NCBI RefSeq assembly: GCF_001989455.1
Contig: NZ_CP018346.1
Coordinates: 558,001-622,000 of the forward strand
From: Prochlorococcus sp. RS04
GTDB lineage: Bacteria > Cyanobacteriota > Cyanobacteriia > PCC-6307 > Cyanobiaceae
Length of the DNA stretch: 64,000 nucleotides
Direction: 5' to 3'
In this document: one piece after another, positions 29,395-38,146 of the stretch
How the letters are laid out: each line of letters opens with the position of its first letter
Numbering within the stretch: position 1 is the first letter of the stretch
Made by a program: the position numbers and the translations under genes
The notes under the pieces: model-generated
What the model was told of the DNA's origin: nothing
The model's database searches: none
The model's input: the letters and a program-made list of their open reading frames with translations, nothing else

Positions 29395-29997
29395 ATGAAA
29401 GAAATATTTTTAATTGGATTGGGAAATCCTGGCAAAAAATACTCAAAAAGTAGACATAACATTGGTTTTTTACTGCTTGAACAATTCTCGAAAAAATATA
29501 ATTCAAATTTCTTACTAAAAGATAAGCTTAAAAGTTCCTGCTCAGAATTCCAAATCAATGATTCTACTTTCAGATTATTCTTACCAAATACGTTTATGAA
29601 TAACAGTGGTGATGCTGTCCGCGCAATAGTTGATTGGTACAAGATCAATTTAGATCAGATTTTCATAATAGTCGATGATAAAGATCTTCCCCTTGGAAAA
29701 ATAAGATTTAGAAGAAAAGGAAGCTCAGGGGGACATAACGGGCTTAAAAGCATCATTGAACAATTGCAGACACAAAACTTTAAAAGAATAAGAATTGGTA
29801 TTGGGTCACCTCCTCTCATAAAAGGAAAAAATAATTTTAATACCATTTCACATGTATTAGGAAATATTTCTCTAGAAGAAAAATCAATCTTAAATAAAGT
29901 GTACAAGAGAGTAATTGAATCTCTTGAACAAATAAATACTAAAAAAGAAGAATATATAATTAATGAATTAAATTCTTTTGACAAAGACCAACCTTAA
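29395..29997 (+). CDS. pth: Peptidyl-tRNA hydrolase
   Basis: A 200-residue enzyme that releases tRNA from stalled peptidyl-tRNA. The motif GLGNPGKKYSKSRHNIGF contains the conserved Asn and the catalytic His. FLPNTFMNNSG and GSSGGHNGLKS are the other signatures. It starts with ATG. A DUF3146 gene follows after 3 nt. Confidence 0.95.
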   Translation: MKEIFLIGLGNPGKKYSKSRHNIGFLLLEQFSKKYNSNFLLKDKLKSSCSEFQINDSTFRLFLPNTFMNNSGDAVRAIVDWYKINLDQIFIIVDDKDLPLGKIRFRRKGSSGGHNGLKSIIEQLQTQNFKRIRIGIGSPPLIKGKNNFNTISHVLGNISLEEKSILNKVYKRVIESLEQINTKKEEYIINELNSFDKDQP

Positions 29998-30000
29998 GAA

Positions 30001-30258
30001 ATGCGTTCAAAACCTGAAACTATCGCAAATGTAAGTGTTAGGAAATATTGCTTCTCTAAAAAGCAAATTCAGGGGGTTGTGGAAGCTAGTCAATTTAAAT
30101 GGACTTTTACATACTCCTTTAATAAGGGTCAATTAAAGGTAGATCCACCTTTAGGAAGAGCATTAATTGAGAATGCCTTATTGAAATTTTTACTAAAAAA
30201 AGATTATGAACTAGAAACAGGGAATGAGTATAAGTTCACTATTTCAGCCAAGTTTTAA
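30001..30258 (+). CDS. DUF3146-like cyanobacterial protein
   Basis: An 85-residue protein. Its first half is predicted strands with alternating polar and hydrophobic residues (VEASQFKWTFTYSFNKGQ), then PPLGRALIENALLKFLLKKDY. This fits the small cyanobacterial DUF3146 family, function unknown. It is 3 nt after pth, so probably in the same transcript, and overlaps the convergent resolvase-like gene by 20 nt. Confidence 0.7.
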   Translation: MRSKPETIANVSVRKYCFSKKQIQGVVEASQFKWTFTYSFNKGQLKVDPPLGRALIENALLKFLLKKDYELETGNEYKFTISAKF

Positions 30259-30676
30259 AATCTAAATTTTGATTCAAAGTAAACTTCATTTTGCAATAAT
30301 CCTCTAAAATTATTAGAGCTGATATAGCATCAAGGTTTTTATTAAGAATAAAAACCTCTCTTGGAATTAAAAACTTGAGACCACTTATTGGAAACAGTTC
30401 GAAATATCTTGCTTTAGCCCTGTAGGTAGTATTCTTTTCCTCAAAAGTTATTATTTCTTTTTTAAAAAAATCTAGTTTTTCTCTGATCTCCCTGTTAGTG
30501 GTACCATTGCCAATAATAATTTGTGATATTTCCTCAGCAGTAATTAAATTTCTGACATAATTCCCAAGTAATTCACTTTTAAGAATTATCGCTTTATAAA
30601 CTTTTTTCTCACTTATTTCAGCTAATACTAAGCCACATTTACTTTTTCCGGGATCAATAGTTATTACTCTAGACAT
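30239..30676 (-). CDS. RuvC/YqgF-like resolvase-fold protein
   Basis: A 145-residue protein with an RNase H-like fold start: VITIDPGKSKCGLVLAE (D8 followed by PGxxK/G), then IIIGNGTT and RAKARYFEL. It ends with an acidic stretch, NLDAISALIILEDY, that could supply the final metal ligand. This is the pattern of the RuvC/YqgF superfamily, but it is not the canonical RuvC or RuvX. It abuts the DUF3084 gene with no gap. A role in DNA or RNA processing is an inference. Confidence 0.65.
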   Translation of the reverse strand: MSRVITIDPGKSKCGLVLAEISEKKVYKAIILKSELLGNYVRNLITAEEISQIIIGNGTTNREIREKLDFFKKEIITFEEKNTTYRAKARYFELFPISGLKFLIPREVFILNKNLDAISALIILEDYCKMKFTLNQNLDFKTWLK

Positions 30677-31660
30677 TTAAACTGCAATCTTTAAAATATT
30701 AATTTCAACGACTATAGGTTCTATAGTTTTACTATCTCTTAAAGATACTACTTCCAACTTAAATTTGATATTTTGATTTTCTTTAAGAAAGTCTCTAATT
30801 TTTTTTACAAAATTTCCACTTGTATTAATTTCACTAACTTGCGACCCTTTTGACTTAATTTCATCTCTTGTTTCTCTAAGCAATGATTTAATTTTTAGAT
30901 TTATTGATTTACTATTTAAATCACTTGCTTCCAGAATAGAACTTGTAATAATATCACCTTTTTTGACTATAAATTTATTCTCTAATAAATCTGGAGATAC
31001 AAAAACATAATTATCTCCTTTTAAAACATTTGTTGCTGATTTAATTAATAAAACCCAGTTACCTCCGCTAGCAGCTACTGTCTCAATCTTTGTAATATCA
31101 CTGGGTCTCCACAAAAGAATATTTCTTGCTTTTTTATTATTTGGGATAACAATTTTTCTAACAAATTTATCAGCTTCATTAAAGATTTCTGTTAAGTTAA
31201 GTTTTAAATTTGAGCTGGAATCAACCTCAGCAATAAATAAAGTTTGTCCTCTTTTAATAACGATATTTCCTCTCCTAAATTCTTTAATATTATTTTTTAA
31301 TTGATTTAACTCCTTTTCTTTTTGAATAATTTTACCCTCAAGTTCTTTTCGTTCTTCCTGTAAAGGGATTAATGCCTTTTTACTTTCATCTAAAGTTTTT
31401 TGCAAAAAAGGAATATCAACAAAAAGCCTTTGTCTGAATTCTTCACTTGCTAAAATCAATAAACCTATTGATATTGAACTAATAAATCCACCGGTAAAAA
31501 TAGTTATAATAGTTGCTGTTTTTTTCGGTCTTAATTTTAAGATACTAAATCTTGCTTTACCAATCTTTGTTCCAAGAATATCCCCAAATGGCGCAATTAA
31601 TCCCCCAAGTAATATTAAAAAAACAATTAGAATCCAAGCCACACTTTTGTATATACTCAA
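30677..31660 (-). CDS. DUF3084 family membrane coiled-coil protein
   Basis: A 327-residue protein. Two transmembrane helices (about 8-27 and 50-70) are followed by a coiled coil (about 85-130, rich in Glu/Lys: ELEGKIIQKEKELNQLKN), then a soluble domain. This matches cyanobacterial DUF3084, function unknown. The start is TTG at 31660. The stop abuts the start of the resolvase-like gene with no gap, so the pair is translated together. It lies 21 nt downstream of ntcA on the same strand and could be in its transcript. Confidence 0.8.
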   Translation of the reverse strand: MSIYKSVAWILIVFLILLGGLIAPFGDILGTKIGKARFSILKLRPKKTATIITIFTGGFISSISIGLLILASEEFRQRLFVDIPFLQKTLDESKKALIPLQEERKELEGKIIQKEKELNQLKNNIKEFRRGNIVIKRGQTLFIAEVDSSSNLKLNLTEIFNEADKFVRKIVIPNNKKARNILLWRPSDITKIETVAASGGNWVLLIKSATNVLKGDNYVFVSPDLLENKFIVKKGDIITSSILEASDLNSKSINLKIKSLLRETRDEIKSKGSQVSEINTSGNFVKKIRDFLKENQNIKFKLEVVSLRDSKTIEPIVVEINILKIAV

Positions 31661-31681
31661 TACATCATAATTTATGATGAA

Positions 31682-32416
31682 TCAATTAAATCTTTTTGCA
31701 AGAGCAATTGGATCAAACACTGTGATCTTTTTTCTTTCAATATTAAGAAGACCTGAATCCTTTAAATCACCCAATAATCTTGTAATGGTTACTCTTGTAG
31801 AACCAATAGCTTCAGCAATTGCCTGATGTGAAAGCCTTAAATCTATTGTAATACCTTTTTCACCTGCAACTCCAAAGTCTCTACAAAGGACCATTAAAAA
31901 ACTCACTAAACGAGAAGACATATCTCTATGTGTAAGAGTTTCTATCATTGTTTCAGTTTGCAGGATCCTACTTGAAAGCCCCTGTAAAAGTAATAGTCCT
32001 ACTGAGGCATCTTCCTCTATAGCTCTTAAAACAGAATTTGCAGGTGCTGTTATCATTTCAACTCTTGTGAATGCTATTGCATGGTAAAAACGATCAGATC
32101 TATGGCCTGTAAGCAGGGATAAAACACCAAAGAGACTATTCTCTCTTAAGAGAGCAACAGTTATTTCCTCACCCGACTCATAAACTCTTGAAAGTCTTAC
32201 TGCGCCTCTTCTTATAAGATAAACCCTTTCAGCAGGGTCACCGGGGAAGAATATTGTTTTAGATCTCTCAACCATTTCTGTACTTGCACCATCTAGACCT
32301 TTAATAACTTCCATTAAAGTTCTATTGATTGGAAAACGTTCTCCAACAGAGTTAATTTTACTTTGTCCGGATTGTTGCGAACTAAAGCGGTTGAATCCTC
32401 GTGAAGCAGGTATCAT
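31682..32416 (-). CDS. ntcA: Global nitrogen regulator NtcA
   Basis: A 244-residue CRP-family activator responding to 2-oxoglutarate, the master switch for nitrogen assimilation in cyanobacteria. The effector domain has [20 protein letters not shown], and the C-terminal winged helix has [19 protein letters not shown] as the DNA-recognition region. The N-terminal part, with [16 protein letters not shown] before the conserved NRTLMEVI, is somewhat long but usual for marine picocyanobacteria. A candidate NtcA site with a well-placed -10 box lies upstream (32465-32478), supporting self-regulation. Confidence 0.97.
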   Translation of the reverse strand: MIPASRGFNRFSSQQSGQSKINSVGERFPINRTLMEVIKGLDGASTEMVERSKTIFFPGDPAERVYLIRRGAVRLSRVYESGEEITVALLRENSLFGVLSLLTGHRSDRFYHAIAFTRVEMITAPANSVLRAIEEDASVGLLLLQGLSSRILQTETMIETLTHRDMSSRLVSFLMVLCRDFGVAGEKGITIDLRLSHQAIAEAIGSTRVTITRLLGDLKDSGLLNIERKKITVFDPIALAKRFN

Positions 32417-32436
32417 AAATATCTTGACTATTAAAA

Positions 32437-32478
32437 AATTTAAGGAGACACCCTGAAATATCTTGTATCAACAGTAAC
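32437..32478 (-). promoter_or_regulatory. Candidate autoregulated NtcA promoter of ntcA
   Basis: On the minus strand, GTTACTGTTGATAC (32465-32478) fits the relaxed NtcA consensus GT-N10-AC. After exactly 22 nt comes TAAATT (32437-32442), which matches the TAN3T -10 box. Binding site, N22 and -10 box are the class II NtcA promoter layout. The start codon is 20 nt beyond the -10 box, so the 5' leader would be short. Confidence 0.65.
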
Positions 32479-32561
32479 AATTTTCAATTCTTATCGGTTT
32501 ATCAACAAGCTTTTTTCATTCAGTTTCAAGTTGCTTAAACCTTTTTTAAGTAAAATTACAC

Positions 32562-32600
32562 TATATGCAGCGTTAATAGATTCTAATTATACTGCATGTA
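32562..32600 (+). repeat. Inverted repeat ahead of the CobO-like gene
   Basis: ATGCAG (32565-32570) and CTGCAT (32592-32597) form a perfect inverted repeat with a 21-nt spacer. It extends by two more pairs (TA/TA) past one mismatch. It ends 15 nt before the CobO-like start codon, so it could be an operator or a 5'-UTR hairpin. Confidence 0.4.
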
Positions 32601-32615
32601 GAAAGAATCTAAATA

Positions 32616-33197
32616 ATGGTAATTAGCTCATCTCATATTTATTCCAAAGGTAACCTTGATGTTTTAAAAACAAATACTGATAACAAAATTAACCTAAAAA
32701 AATTTCCACAAAACGGACAAATCCAAATCTATCAATCTTCATATAGAGGTAGCTATACATCTATCATTAGAGACTCTCTAAGAAATGCTGCTCTTGGCAG
32801 AAAAGTGCTACTAATACAATTTATGAAAGGAGGGGTAAAGCAAGGAGTTGATCATGCAGTAAAGCTATGCGGTAATTTGACCTGGGTAAGATCATCTCAT
32901 TCATATGATCAATATAATTCTGAAGCAATTGAAAATAATAAAACTTTAAAAAAATCTATTTATGAATCTACTATTGAATTATGGAATTTTTGTAAAAGAG
33001 AACTACAGTCTGGAGAAAATGATCAAATCATACTTGATGAAATTTTTTTAGCTATTGACATGAAATTTATCGATAAAGATGATTTGATTTCAACACTTGA
33101 AAACCGATTTATATCAGGAGATGTAATCCTTACTGGTACAGATATACCTAAAGATTTATTATTAATGGCTAACCAAATTACCGAACTTCGCTCATAA
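32616..33197 (+). CDS. CobO/BtuR-related protein with degenerate P-loop
   Basis: A 193-residue protein related to ATP:corrinoid adenosyltransferases (CobO/BtuR): LLIQFMKGGVKQG, LTWVRSS and a Walker B-like IILDEIFLAID align in order with that family. The Walker A stretch, normally GNGKGKTT, is here SSYRGSYT (about 41-48), so the phosphate-binding Lys is lost. Either it no longer uses ATP in this way or it has a different job. It is divergent from ntcA and followed by dcd after 4 nt. Calling it an active adenosyltransferase would be unsafe. Confidence 0.7.
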   Translation: MVISSSHIYSKGNLDVLKTNTDNKINLKKFPQNGQIQIYQSSYRGSYTSIIRDSLRNAALGRKVLLIQFMKGGVKQGVDHAVKLCGNLTWVRSSHSYDQYNSEAIENNKTLKKSIYESTIELWNFCKRELQSGENDQIILDEIFLAIDMKFIDKDDLISTLENRFISGDVILTGTDIPKDLLLMANQITELRS

Positions 33198-33201
33198 AAC
33201 A

Positions 33202-33795
33202 ATGCTAAAAAATGATCTCTGGATAAATCAAAAAGCTTCGGAAGGTATGATTAAACCCTTTCAATCAAATTTGGTGAGACATCTTGAGCCTGACAATAAA
33301 CAAAAGCCAGTTTTGAGTTACGGATGTTCCTCTTATGGCTATGATTTAAGACTTTCATCTAAAGAATTCCTAATTTTCAGACATATCCCTGGGACTGTGA
33401 TGAACCCCAAAAAGTTTAATCCCAATAATTTAGAGAAAACTGTTCTTCACCATGATAAAGATGGAGACTTTTTCATTCTTCCTGCTCACTCCTATGGTTT
33501 AGGAGTTGCTTTAGAAAAGATGAAAGTTCCAGAAAATATTACTGTAATTTGTATAGGCAAGAGTACTTACGCCCGACTTGGAATTATTGTTAATACAACG
33601 CCCGCAGAGGCAGGGTGGGAAGGTCATTTAACTTTAGAATTTAGTAATAGTTCTGGTGCAGATTGCAGAATTTATGCTGAAGAGGGTATTTGCCAACTAC
33701 TCTTTTTTGAAGGTGATCCGTGCTCTACAACCTACGAAGATAGAAGAGGTAAATATCAAAACCAACCAGAAAAAGTAACTCTTGCAAAGATCTGA
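33202..33795 (+). CDS. dcd: dCTP deaminase
   Basis: A 197-residue trimeric enzyme of the dUTPase fold that turns dCTP into dUTP for thymidylate synthesis. The motif CIGKSTYARLGIIVNTTPAE contains the catalytic-site residues, and GWEGHLTLEFSN follows. It starts with ATG, 4 nt after the CobO-like gene and 1 nt before thyX, giving a dUTP-to-dTMP gene pair. Confidence 0.95.
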   Translation: MLKNDLWINQKASEGMIKPFQSNLVRHLEPDNKQKPVLSYGCSSYGYDLRLSSKEFLIFRHIPGTVMNPKKFNPNNLEKTVLHHDKDGDFFILPAHSYGLGVALEKMKVPENITVICIGKSTYARLGIIVNTTPAEAGWEGHLTLEFSNSSGADCRIYAEEGICQLLFFEGDPCSTTYEDRRGKYQNQPEKVTLAKI

Positions 33796-33796
33796 A

Positions 33797-34429
33797 ATGA
33801 GTAAAGTTGAACTAATTTCGCTAACTCCTGATGCAGAAAAAACAATGGCTTACATTGCAAGAGTTAGTAATCCAAAAAATCAGGAAAATGAAGACTATTC
33901 TAAATTATTGAGTTATTGCATTAAAAACGAACATTGGAGTGTTTTTGAACAATCATTTATGACCTTGCAAATAGAAACTAACAGAGGAATAGCTGCCCAA
34001 ATTTTAAGACACAGATCATTTACTTTCCAGGAATTTTCACAGAGATATGCAGATAGTTCTCAATTGGGAAATATCCCTTTACCAGACCTAAGGCGTCAAG
34101 ATTTTAAAAACAGGCAAAATTCAATTCCCGATCTCCCCGATGAATTAAAAAAAAGATTCAATGAAAAAATAAGTTTACATTTTCAGGCTGCTTCAGAATT
34201 ATATGAAGATTTACTTGCTGAAGGCGTAGCCAAAGAATGTGCAAGATTTGTTTTACCATTAGCAACTCCAACAAGAATCTATATGTCTGGATCATGCAGA
34301 TCGTGGATCCATTATATTCATTTAAGATCAGCTCACGGCACCCAAAAAGAACACATGTCTATAGCCCAAAATTGCAAGTCTATTTTTAAAAAAAGTTTTC
34401 CGATTGTATCAAAATCTTTAGAATGGTAA
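33797..34429 (+). CDS. thyX: FAD-dependent thymidylate synthase
   Basis: A 210-residue ThyX that methylates dUMP using FAD and methylene-tetrahydrofolate. The signature is RHRSFTFQEFSQRYA. The ThyX motif is RHRxxSxxxxSxRY; here Thr stands where the first Ser is usual. I chose the ATG at 33797 (MSKVELIS), 1 nt after the dcd stop, over a TTG five codons upstream inside dcd. It is adjacent to dcd, which supplies the precursor. Confidence 0.94.
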   Translation: MSKVELISLTPDAEKTMAYIARVSNPKNQENEDYSKLLSYCIKNEHWSVFEQSFMTLQIETNRGIAAQILRHRSFTFQEFSQRYADSSQLGNIPLPDLRRQDFKNRQNSIPDLPDELKKRFNEKISLHFQAASELYEDLLAEGVAKECARFVLPLATPTRIYMSGSCRSWIHYIHLRSAHGTQKEHMSIAQNCKSIFKKSFPIVSKSLEW

Positions 34430-34432
34430 AAA

Positions 34433-35023
34433 TCATCCATGACTGCGGGGATTAACCTCATTGTTTTTATTTTCTTGTATTATTGAAAATTCAGAATTAA
34501 TAATTTCCTCATAAGGTTTCTCTTCTTTTTTTAAATTATTAATAGATTTTCTTATTTTTATTTCATCTTGTTTACCAATAAAAGTAGATATTAGATTACC
34601 CTTTTCATCAAAAAGATTAACTTGAGGAATCCCGTTGACAGCAAATTTCTGGATGTAATTACCCCATTTTTTATTATCAACATTTAAAAAAACAAAATTA
34701 ATATCTTTTTCGTATTCATCTTTAAAAGCAGAAACTTTTGGAGCCATTTCTTTGCAAACTTCGCACCACTCAGCATAAAATTCCAGAAATGTAGGCTTAT
34801 TATTTGTAAAAGCTATTTCAGGGTCAACGGACAATTCTCCAAAACTCTTTAGAAGATAAGTTGATTTAAAAAAGAAATTTCTAAACAAAAAAAGTGAAAT
34901 GATAACAATAGATATAATTAAAATAAGTATTGTTTTTAAATTTGTTTTTAAAATTTGCTCTCGACTCTCAGATTGCACTATTAAGAAATTACTAACTAAA
35001 AGCATCTTAAATAAGTTAAACAA
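34433..35023 (-). CDS. txlA: Membrane-anchored thioredoxin-like protein (TxlA/HCF164 type)
   Basis: A 196-residue protein. One transmembrane helix (about 29-50) is followed by a thioredoxin domain with active site WCEVC (C87, C90) and the cis-Pro in VNGIPQVNLF. This is the layout of TxlA/HCF164, which passes reducing power across the thylakoid membrane for cytochrome b6f assembly. A second ATG at residue 7 is possible. It converges with thyX with 3 nt between stops. Confidence 0.88.
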   Translation of the reverse strand: MFNLFKMLLVSNFLIVQSESREQILKTNLKTILILIISIVIISLFLFRNFFFKSTYLLKSFGELSVDPEIAFTNNKPTFLEFYAEWCEVCKEMAPKVSAFKDEYEKDINFVFLNVDNKKWGNYIQKFAVNGIPQVNLFDEKGNLISTFIGKQDEIKIRKSINNLKKEEKPYEEIINSEFSIIQENKNNEVNPRSHG

Positions 35024-35115
35024 ATATAGAGAATTAAAATCTACAAGCTTTTAATCAACTGATAAAATAATAAATAAATAATTTTCAAAATTTCTTTAAT
35101 TCCTGAAATCTAATT

Positions 35116-36474
35116 ATGCAATCAATCTTTGGAACTGATGGAATAAGAGGAAGATTTAATGAAGAGATAACCTATTCACTAGCCTACAAAGTGGGATACG
35201 CTTTAGGTTCGATCTTAGAAAAGAAAAGTCCAATTATAATAGGGAGAGATACAAGAATTAGTGGAGATATTCTTCTTCAGGCAATAACTCAAGGTATAAA
35301 CGATAGTGGTAAAAAATTTATAAATCTTGGAATCTGCCCTACCCCAGCTATACCTTTTTTAATCAAACAAGAAGACCTAAGTAGTGGGATCATGATATCT
35401 GCAAGTCATAATCCGCCAGAATATAATGGCATAAAAATTTTTGATCATAATGGTCAAAAAATTACTAAATATTTTGAAAATAAAATTCAAAAATTAATTG
35501 AAGAGTCAAGTCACAATATCTCAGTTCCTAAAAAAGTGATCCCCCTAAATACAAATAAAGATCTCATTGATATTTATATCAAAGGCCTAATCCAAACAAT
35601 GGGAGGAGAAAATCTAAGCGGGTTGAGAATAATATTAGACACATGCTATGGATCAGCAGCAACCTGCGCAAAAAATATTTTTCAATCTCTTGGTGTTGAT
35701 GTAAGAGTTATCAATAATTCTAAAAATGGGTTAAAAATTAATTTGAATTGCGGTTCTACTAACCTCGAACCATTAAAAAAAGCATTAAGAGAGAGTCCTG
35801 CAGATATGGGTTTTAGCTTCGATGGGGATGCTGATAGAGTAATTGGCATAGATTCAAAAGGGAATGTTTTAGATGGAGATCACATTCTTTTTCTTTGGGG
35901 TAGAGAACTTTTGGAACAAAAAATGCTCACAAATAATTTACTAATATCAACGCAAATGGCAAACTTAGGTTTTGAAAAGGCCTGGAAGAAAATTGGAGGA
36001 ATTTTATATAGAACTAATGTAGGAGATAAACATGTGCATGATGCAATTAAGGAAAAAGGAGCAGTTTTAGGAGGTGAGCAGTCAGGTCATATACTTTCAA
36101 AAATTAATAACTTTTCTGGAGATGGGATATTGACTGCACTTCAAATTTCTAAATTTTGTAAAAAGAAAAATATTAATTTAAATGATTGGCTTAAAAGTAG
36201 TTTCGAACCTTATCCTCAAAAACTAACCAATATCAATCTAAATTTTAATATTAATAAATTAAATTCAAAAGACAAAATCTTAATTGATGAATCTATGAAA
36301 AATATTCAGGCAATATATTCGGATAATTGTAGAGTTTATATAAGGCCTAGCGGTACAGAACCGGTTATGAGAGTTCTAGTGGAGGCCAAAAACCATAACA
36401 AAGTTGATTCTTTATCAAAAGAAATAACAAATAAACTCTTTTTAGAAATTGATAAAATAACAAATCAAAGATGA
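35116..36474 (+). CDS. glmM: Phosphoglucosamine mutase
   Basis: A 452-residue mutase making glucosamine-1-phosphate for peptidoglycan and LPS precursors. The phosphoserine motif is [14 protein letters not shown] (Ser97), the metal loop is [13 protein letters not shown] and the sugar loop is GGEQSGH, the bacterial GlmM pattern. The C-terminal [11 protein letters not shown] binds phosphate. It starts with ATG and converges with trmB with 1 nt between stops. Confidence 0.95.
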   Translation: MQSIFGTDGIRGRFNEEITYSLAYKVGYALGSILEKKSPIIIGRDTRISGDILLQAITQGINDSGKKFINLGICPTPAIPFLIKQEDLSSGIMISASHNPPEYNGIKIFDHNGQKITKYFENKIQKLIEESSHNISVPKKVIPLNTNKDLIDIYIKGLIQTMGGENLSGLRIILDTCYGSAATCAKNIFQSLGVDVRVINNSKNGLKINLNCGSTNLEPLKKALRESPADMGFSFDGDADRVIGIDSKGNVLDGDHILFLWGRELLEQKMLTNNLLISTQMANLGFEKAWKKIGGILYRTNVGDKHVHDAIKEKGAVLGGEQSGHILSKINNFSGDGILTALQISKFCKKKNINLNDWLKSSFEPYPQKLTNINLNFNINKLNSKDKILIDESMKNIQAIYSDNCRVYIRPSGTEPVMRVLVEAKNHNKVDSLSKEITNKLFLEIDKITNQR

Positions 36475-36475
36475 A

Positions 36476-37105
36476 TTAAATTTTTATATAAATTTTTTCA
36501 TAAATATCAAGTTGGTTAACAATCACATACTTTTCTCTATCAGTTTTAACTTTAAATGGATTAAAACTTTCGGAACAATTAAAATCTTTTTTATCTATTG
36601 TTTGAAAATGAAAATTACTCGATATAGTGCAATCCATATAATCGAATAAATCCTTTACATCTGTTTTTATAAAAATTAGGGTGCCTTTTTGCAATGAATT
36701 TGAGAGTATATTAATAAATCCTGGCTGAATTACACGCCTTTTATAATGCCTCTTTTTAAACCAAGGATCAGGGAAATTAAAAGAAATACTTTTTAGATTT
36801 TTGATAATAAATTTATTTTGGACATCATTCAAAATATTATTAGCATTGCCAAATATAAAATTTAGATTTTTGATTTCTCTTTCAATAACTTTTAACTTAG
36901 CATTTTTGACTAATTTCTCACGGATTTCAATGCCTAAATAATTCCAACTGGTATTAACAAAAGCTAAATCAAATAGAAACTCACCAGCAGCACAACCTAT
37001 ATCCAAATGAAGGTTCAATTTAGAATCACCAAACATTTCGCTCAAAGAAGGTATTCTTTCAATTTGATTAAAATTACTACTAAGAGGATTAACATGCTGT
37101 CTCAT
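36476..37105 (-). CDS. trmB: tRNA (guanine-N7-)-methyltransferase
   Basis: A 209-residue SAM enzyme that methylates G46 in the tRNA variable loop. [15 protein letters not shown] is the SAM-binding motif, and [19 protein letters not shown] is the TrmB signature. It starts with ATG. It converges with glmM and is divergent from the DUF3177 gene. Confidence 0.94.
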   Translation of the reverse strand: MRQHVNPLSSNFNQIERIPSLSEMFGDSKLNLHLDIGCAAGEFLFDLAFVNTSWNYLGIEIREKLVKNAKLKVIEREIKNLNFIFGNANNILNDVQNKFIIKNLKSISFNFPDPWFKKRHYKRRVIQPGFINILSNSLQKGTLIFIKTDVKDLFDYMDCTISSNFHFQTIDKKDFNCSESFNPFKVKTDREKYVIVNQLDIYEKIYIKI

Positions 37106-37227
37106 ACAATTATCAATATATTCCTAGGCAATAATATAAGGATGCATAATATTCATAACTATGACAATAGTAAGTTCAAAAGTAACAGTTTGATGTTTAA
37201 TTATTATGTGTTTAAAAAGAAAAAGTT

Positions 37228-37851
37228 TTGAACGTTTTTAATCAACTTTCTATTTGGGTATCCTTTCAACTTTCAATAATTTTCCTTATTGGTATTCCTG
37301 TTACTCTATCTTTCTGGTCATTTAAAAAAAGAAATAAAGCAGTTACTAAACTTCTATCAATTTATTGGAAAGTCTCCCTTTTATTTTTTATAAGCCTTCT
37401 ACTTTTAATAGGAAAATATAATTATGCTCTTGTGATAACAAATATTTCAACATTATTAATAACAGCTTCAGTTTGGTTTTGGAACGATATTAATGATGAA
37501 TTAAGAGAATATGATTTTTCTTACTACCTTACAACAACGACAAAAATATGGAGATGGACGATAACTTTTATATCTCTCAATTTCTTTATTCAGAGTTTAA
37601 AAAACTTAACCTGCTTTTCTTTTATTAATTCAGAAACTTGTGCAATATGGCTTCAGCCTTCTTCAAATTTATACATTATTATCAAAAATTTATTTAATTT
37701 TTTCTTTGGAGCTAACTTTACCCAGCCGATATCAAAATTCTTAGGATTATTCGCATTATTAATCTATATTTTAGGCATTTTTCAATGGTCAATAATCAAA
37801 TTACCTAAAAATGGAAGAAACTCTTGCTTCTCAGAAAATGGCAAAAATTGA
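37228..37851 (+). CDS. DUF3177-like membrane protein
   Basis: A 207-residue protein with about five hydrophobic helices (roughly 9-28, 46-62, 66-85, 108-125 and 172-190) and a conserved-looking middle part ASVWFWNDINDELREYD. It resembles cyanobacterial DUF3177, function unknown. The start is TTG. The C-terminal 13 codons overlap the next gene, so translation may be coupled. Confidence 0.7.
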   Translation: MNVFNQLSIWVSFQLSIIFLIGIPVTLSFWSFKKRNKAVTKLLSIYWKVSLLFFISLLLLIGKYNYALVITNISTLLITASVWFWNDINDELREYDFSYYLTTTTKIWRWTITFISLNFFIQSLKNLTCFSFINSETCAIWLQPSSNLYIIIKNLFNFFFGANFTQPISKFLGLFALLIYILGIFQWSIIKLPKNGRNSCFSENGKN

Positions 37852-38146
37852 TTTAATAAATAGTCTTGAAAAAATAAGTTCCGAGATACCTGATAGGGTA
37901 CTTAAACTAGAGGGATTTATTCTAAAAGAAAATCAAAAAGAACAATTAGAAATAATTATTTTTAGAGGATTCAGCAGCTCAACAACTCATCCAATTGAAA
38001 TAGATTCAGAAAAAAAAGTAATAACACTTTCTCATATGATTACAAACTTTAAACTTTATAAAGCACCGTTAACAGAAACCGAAGAAAATTTTATCAGAGA
38101 AAATCAAAACTTAGTTTTCTTTTTGAATCAACAAAACTGGATTTAA
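37811..38146 (+). CDS. Small conserved-type soluble protein, function unknown
   Basis: A 111-residue acidic protein with no membrane segment; it probably folds as a small alpha/beta domain ([20 protein letters not shown] in the middle). I recognise the type from cyanobacterial genomes but cannot name a function. The ATG at 37811 overlaps the upstream gene by 41 nt; an ATG at 37838 (MAKIDLINS) shortens the overlap to 14 nt and is as likely. Its TAA stop shares TTAA with the ileS stop. Confidence 0.7.
   Translation: MEETLASQKMAKIDLINSLEKISSEIPDRVLKLEGFILKENQKEQLEIIIFRGFSSSTTHPIEIDSEKKVITLSHMITNFKLYKAPLTETEENFIRENQNLVFFLNQQNWI

Noticed and set aside
37007-37231. Plus-strand open frame of 74 codons upstream of the DUF3177-like gene
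   Set aside because: Its first part is antisense to trmB and the rest is AT-rich spacer; the translation has no family-like pattern.
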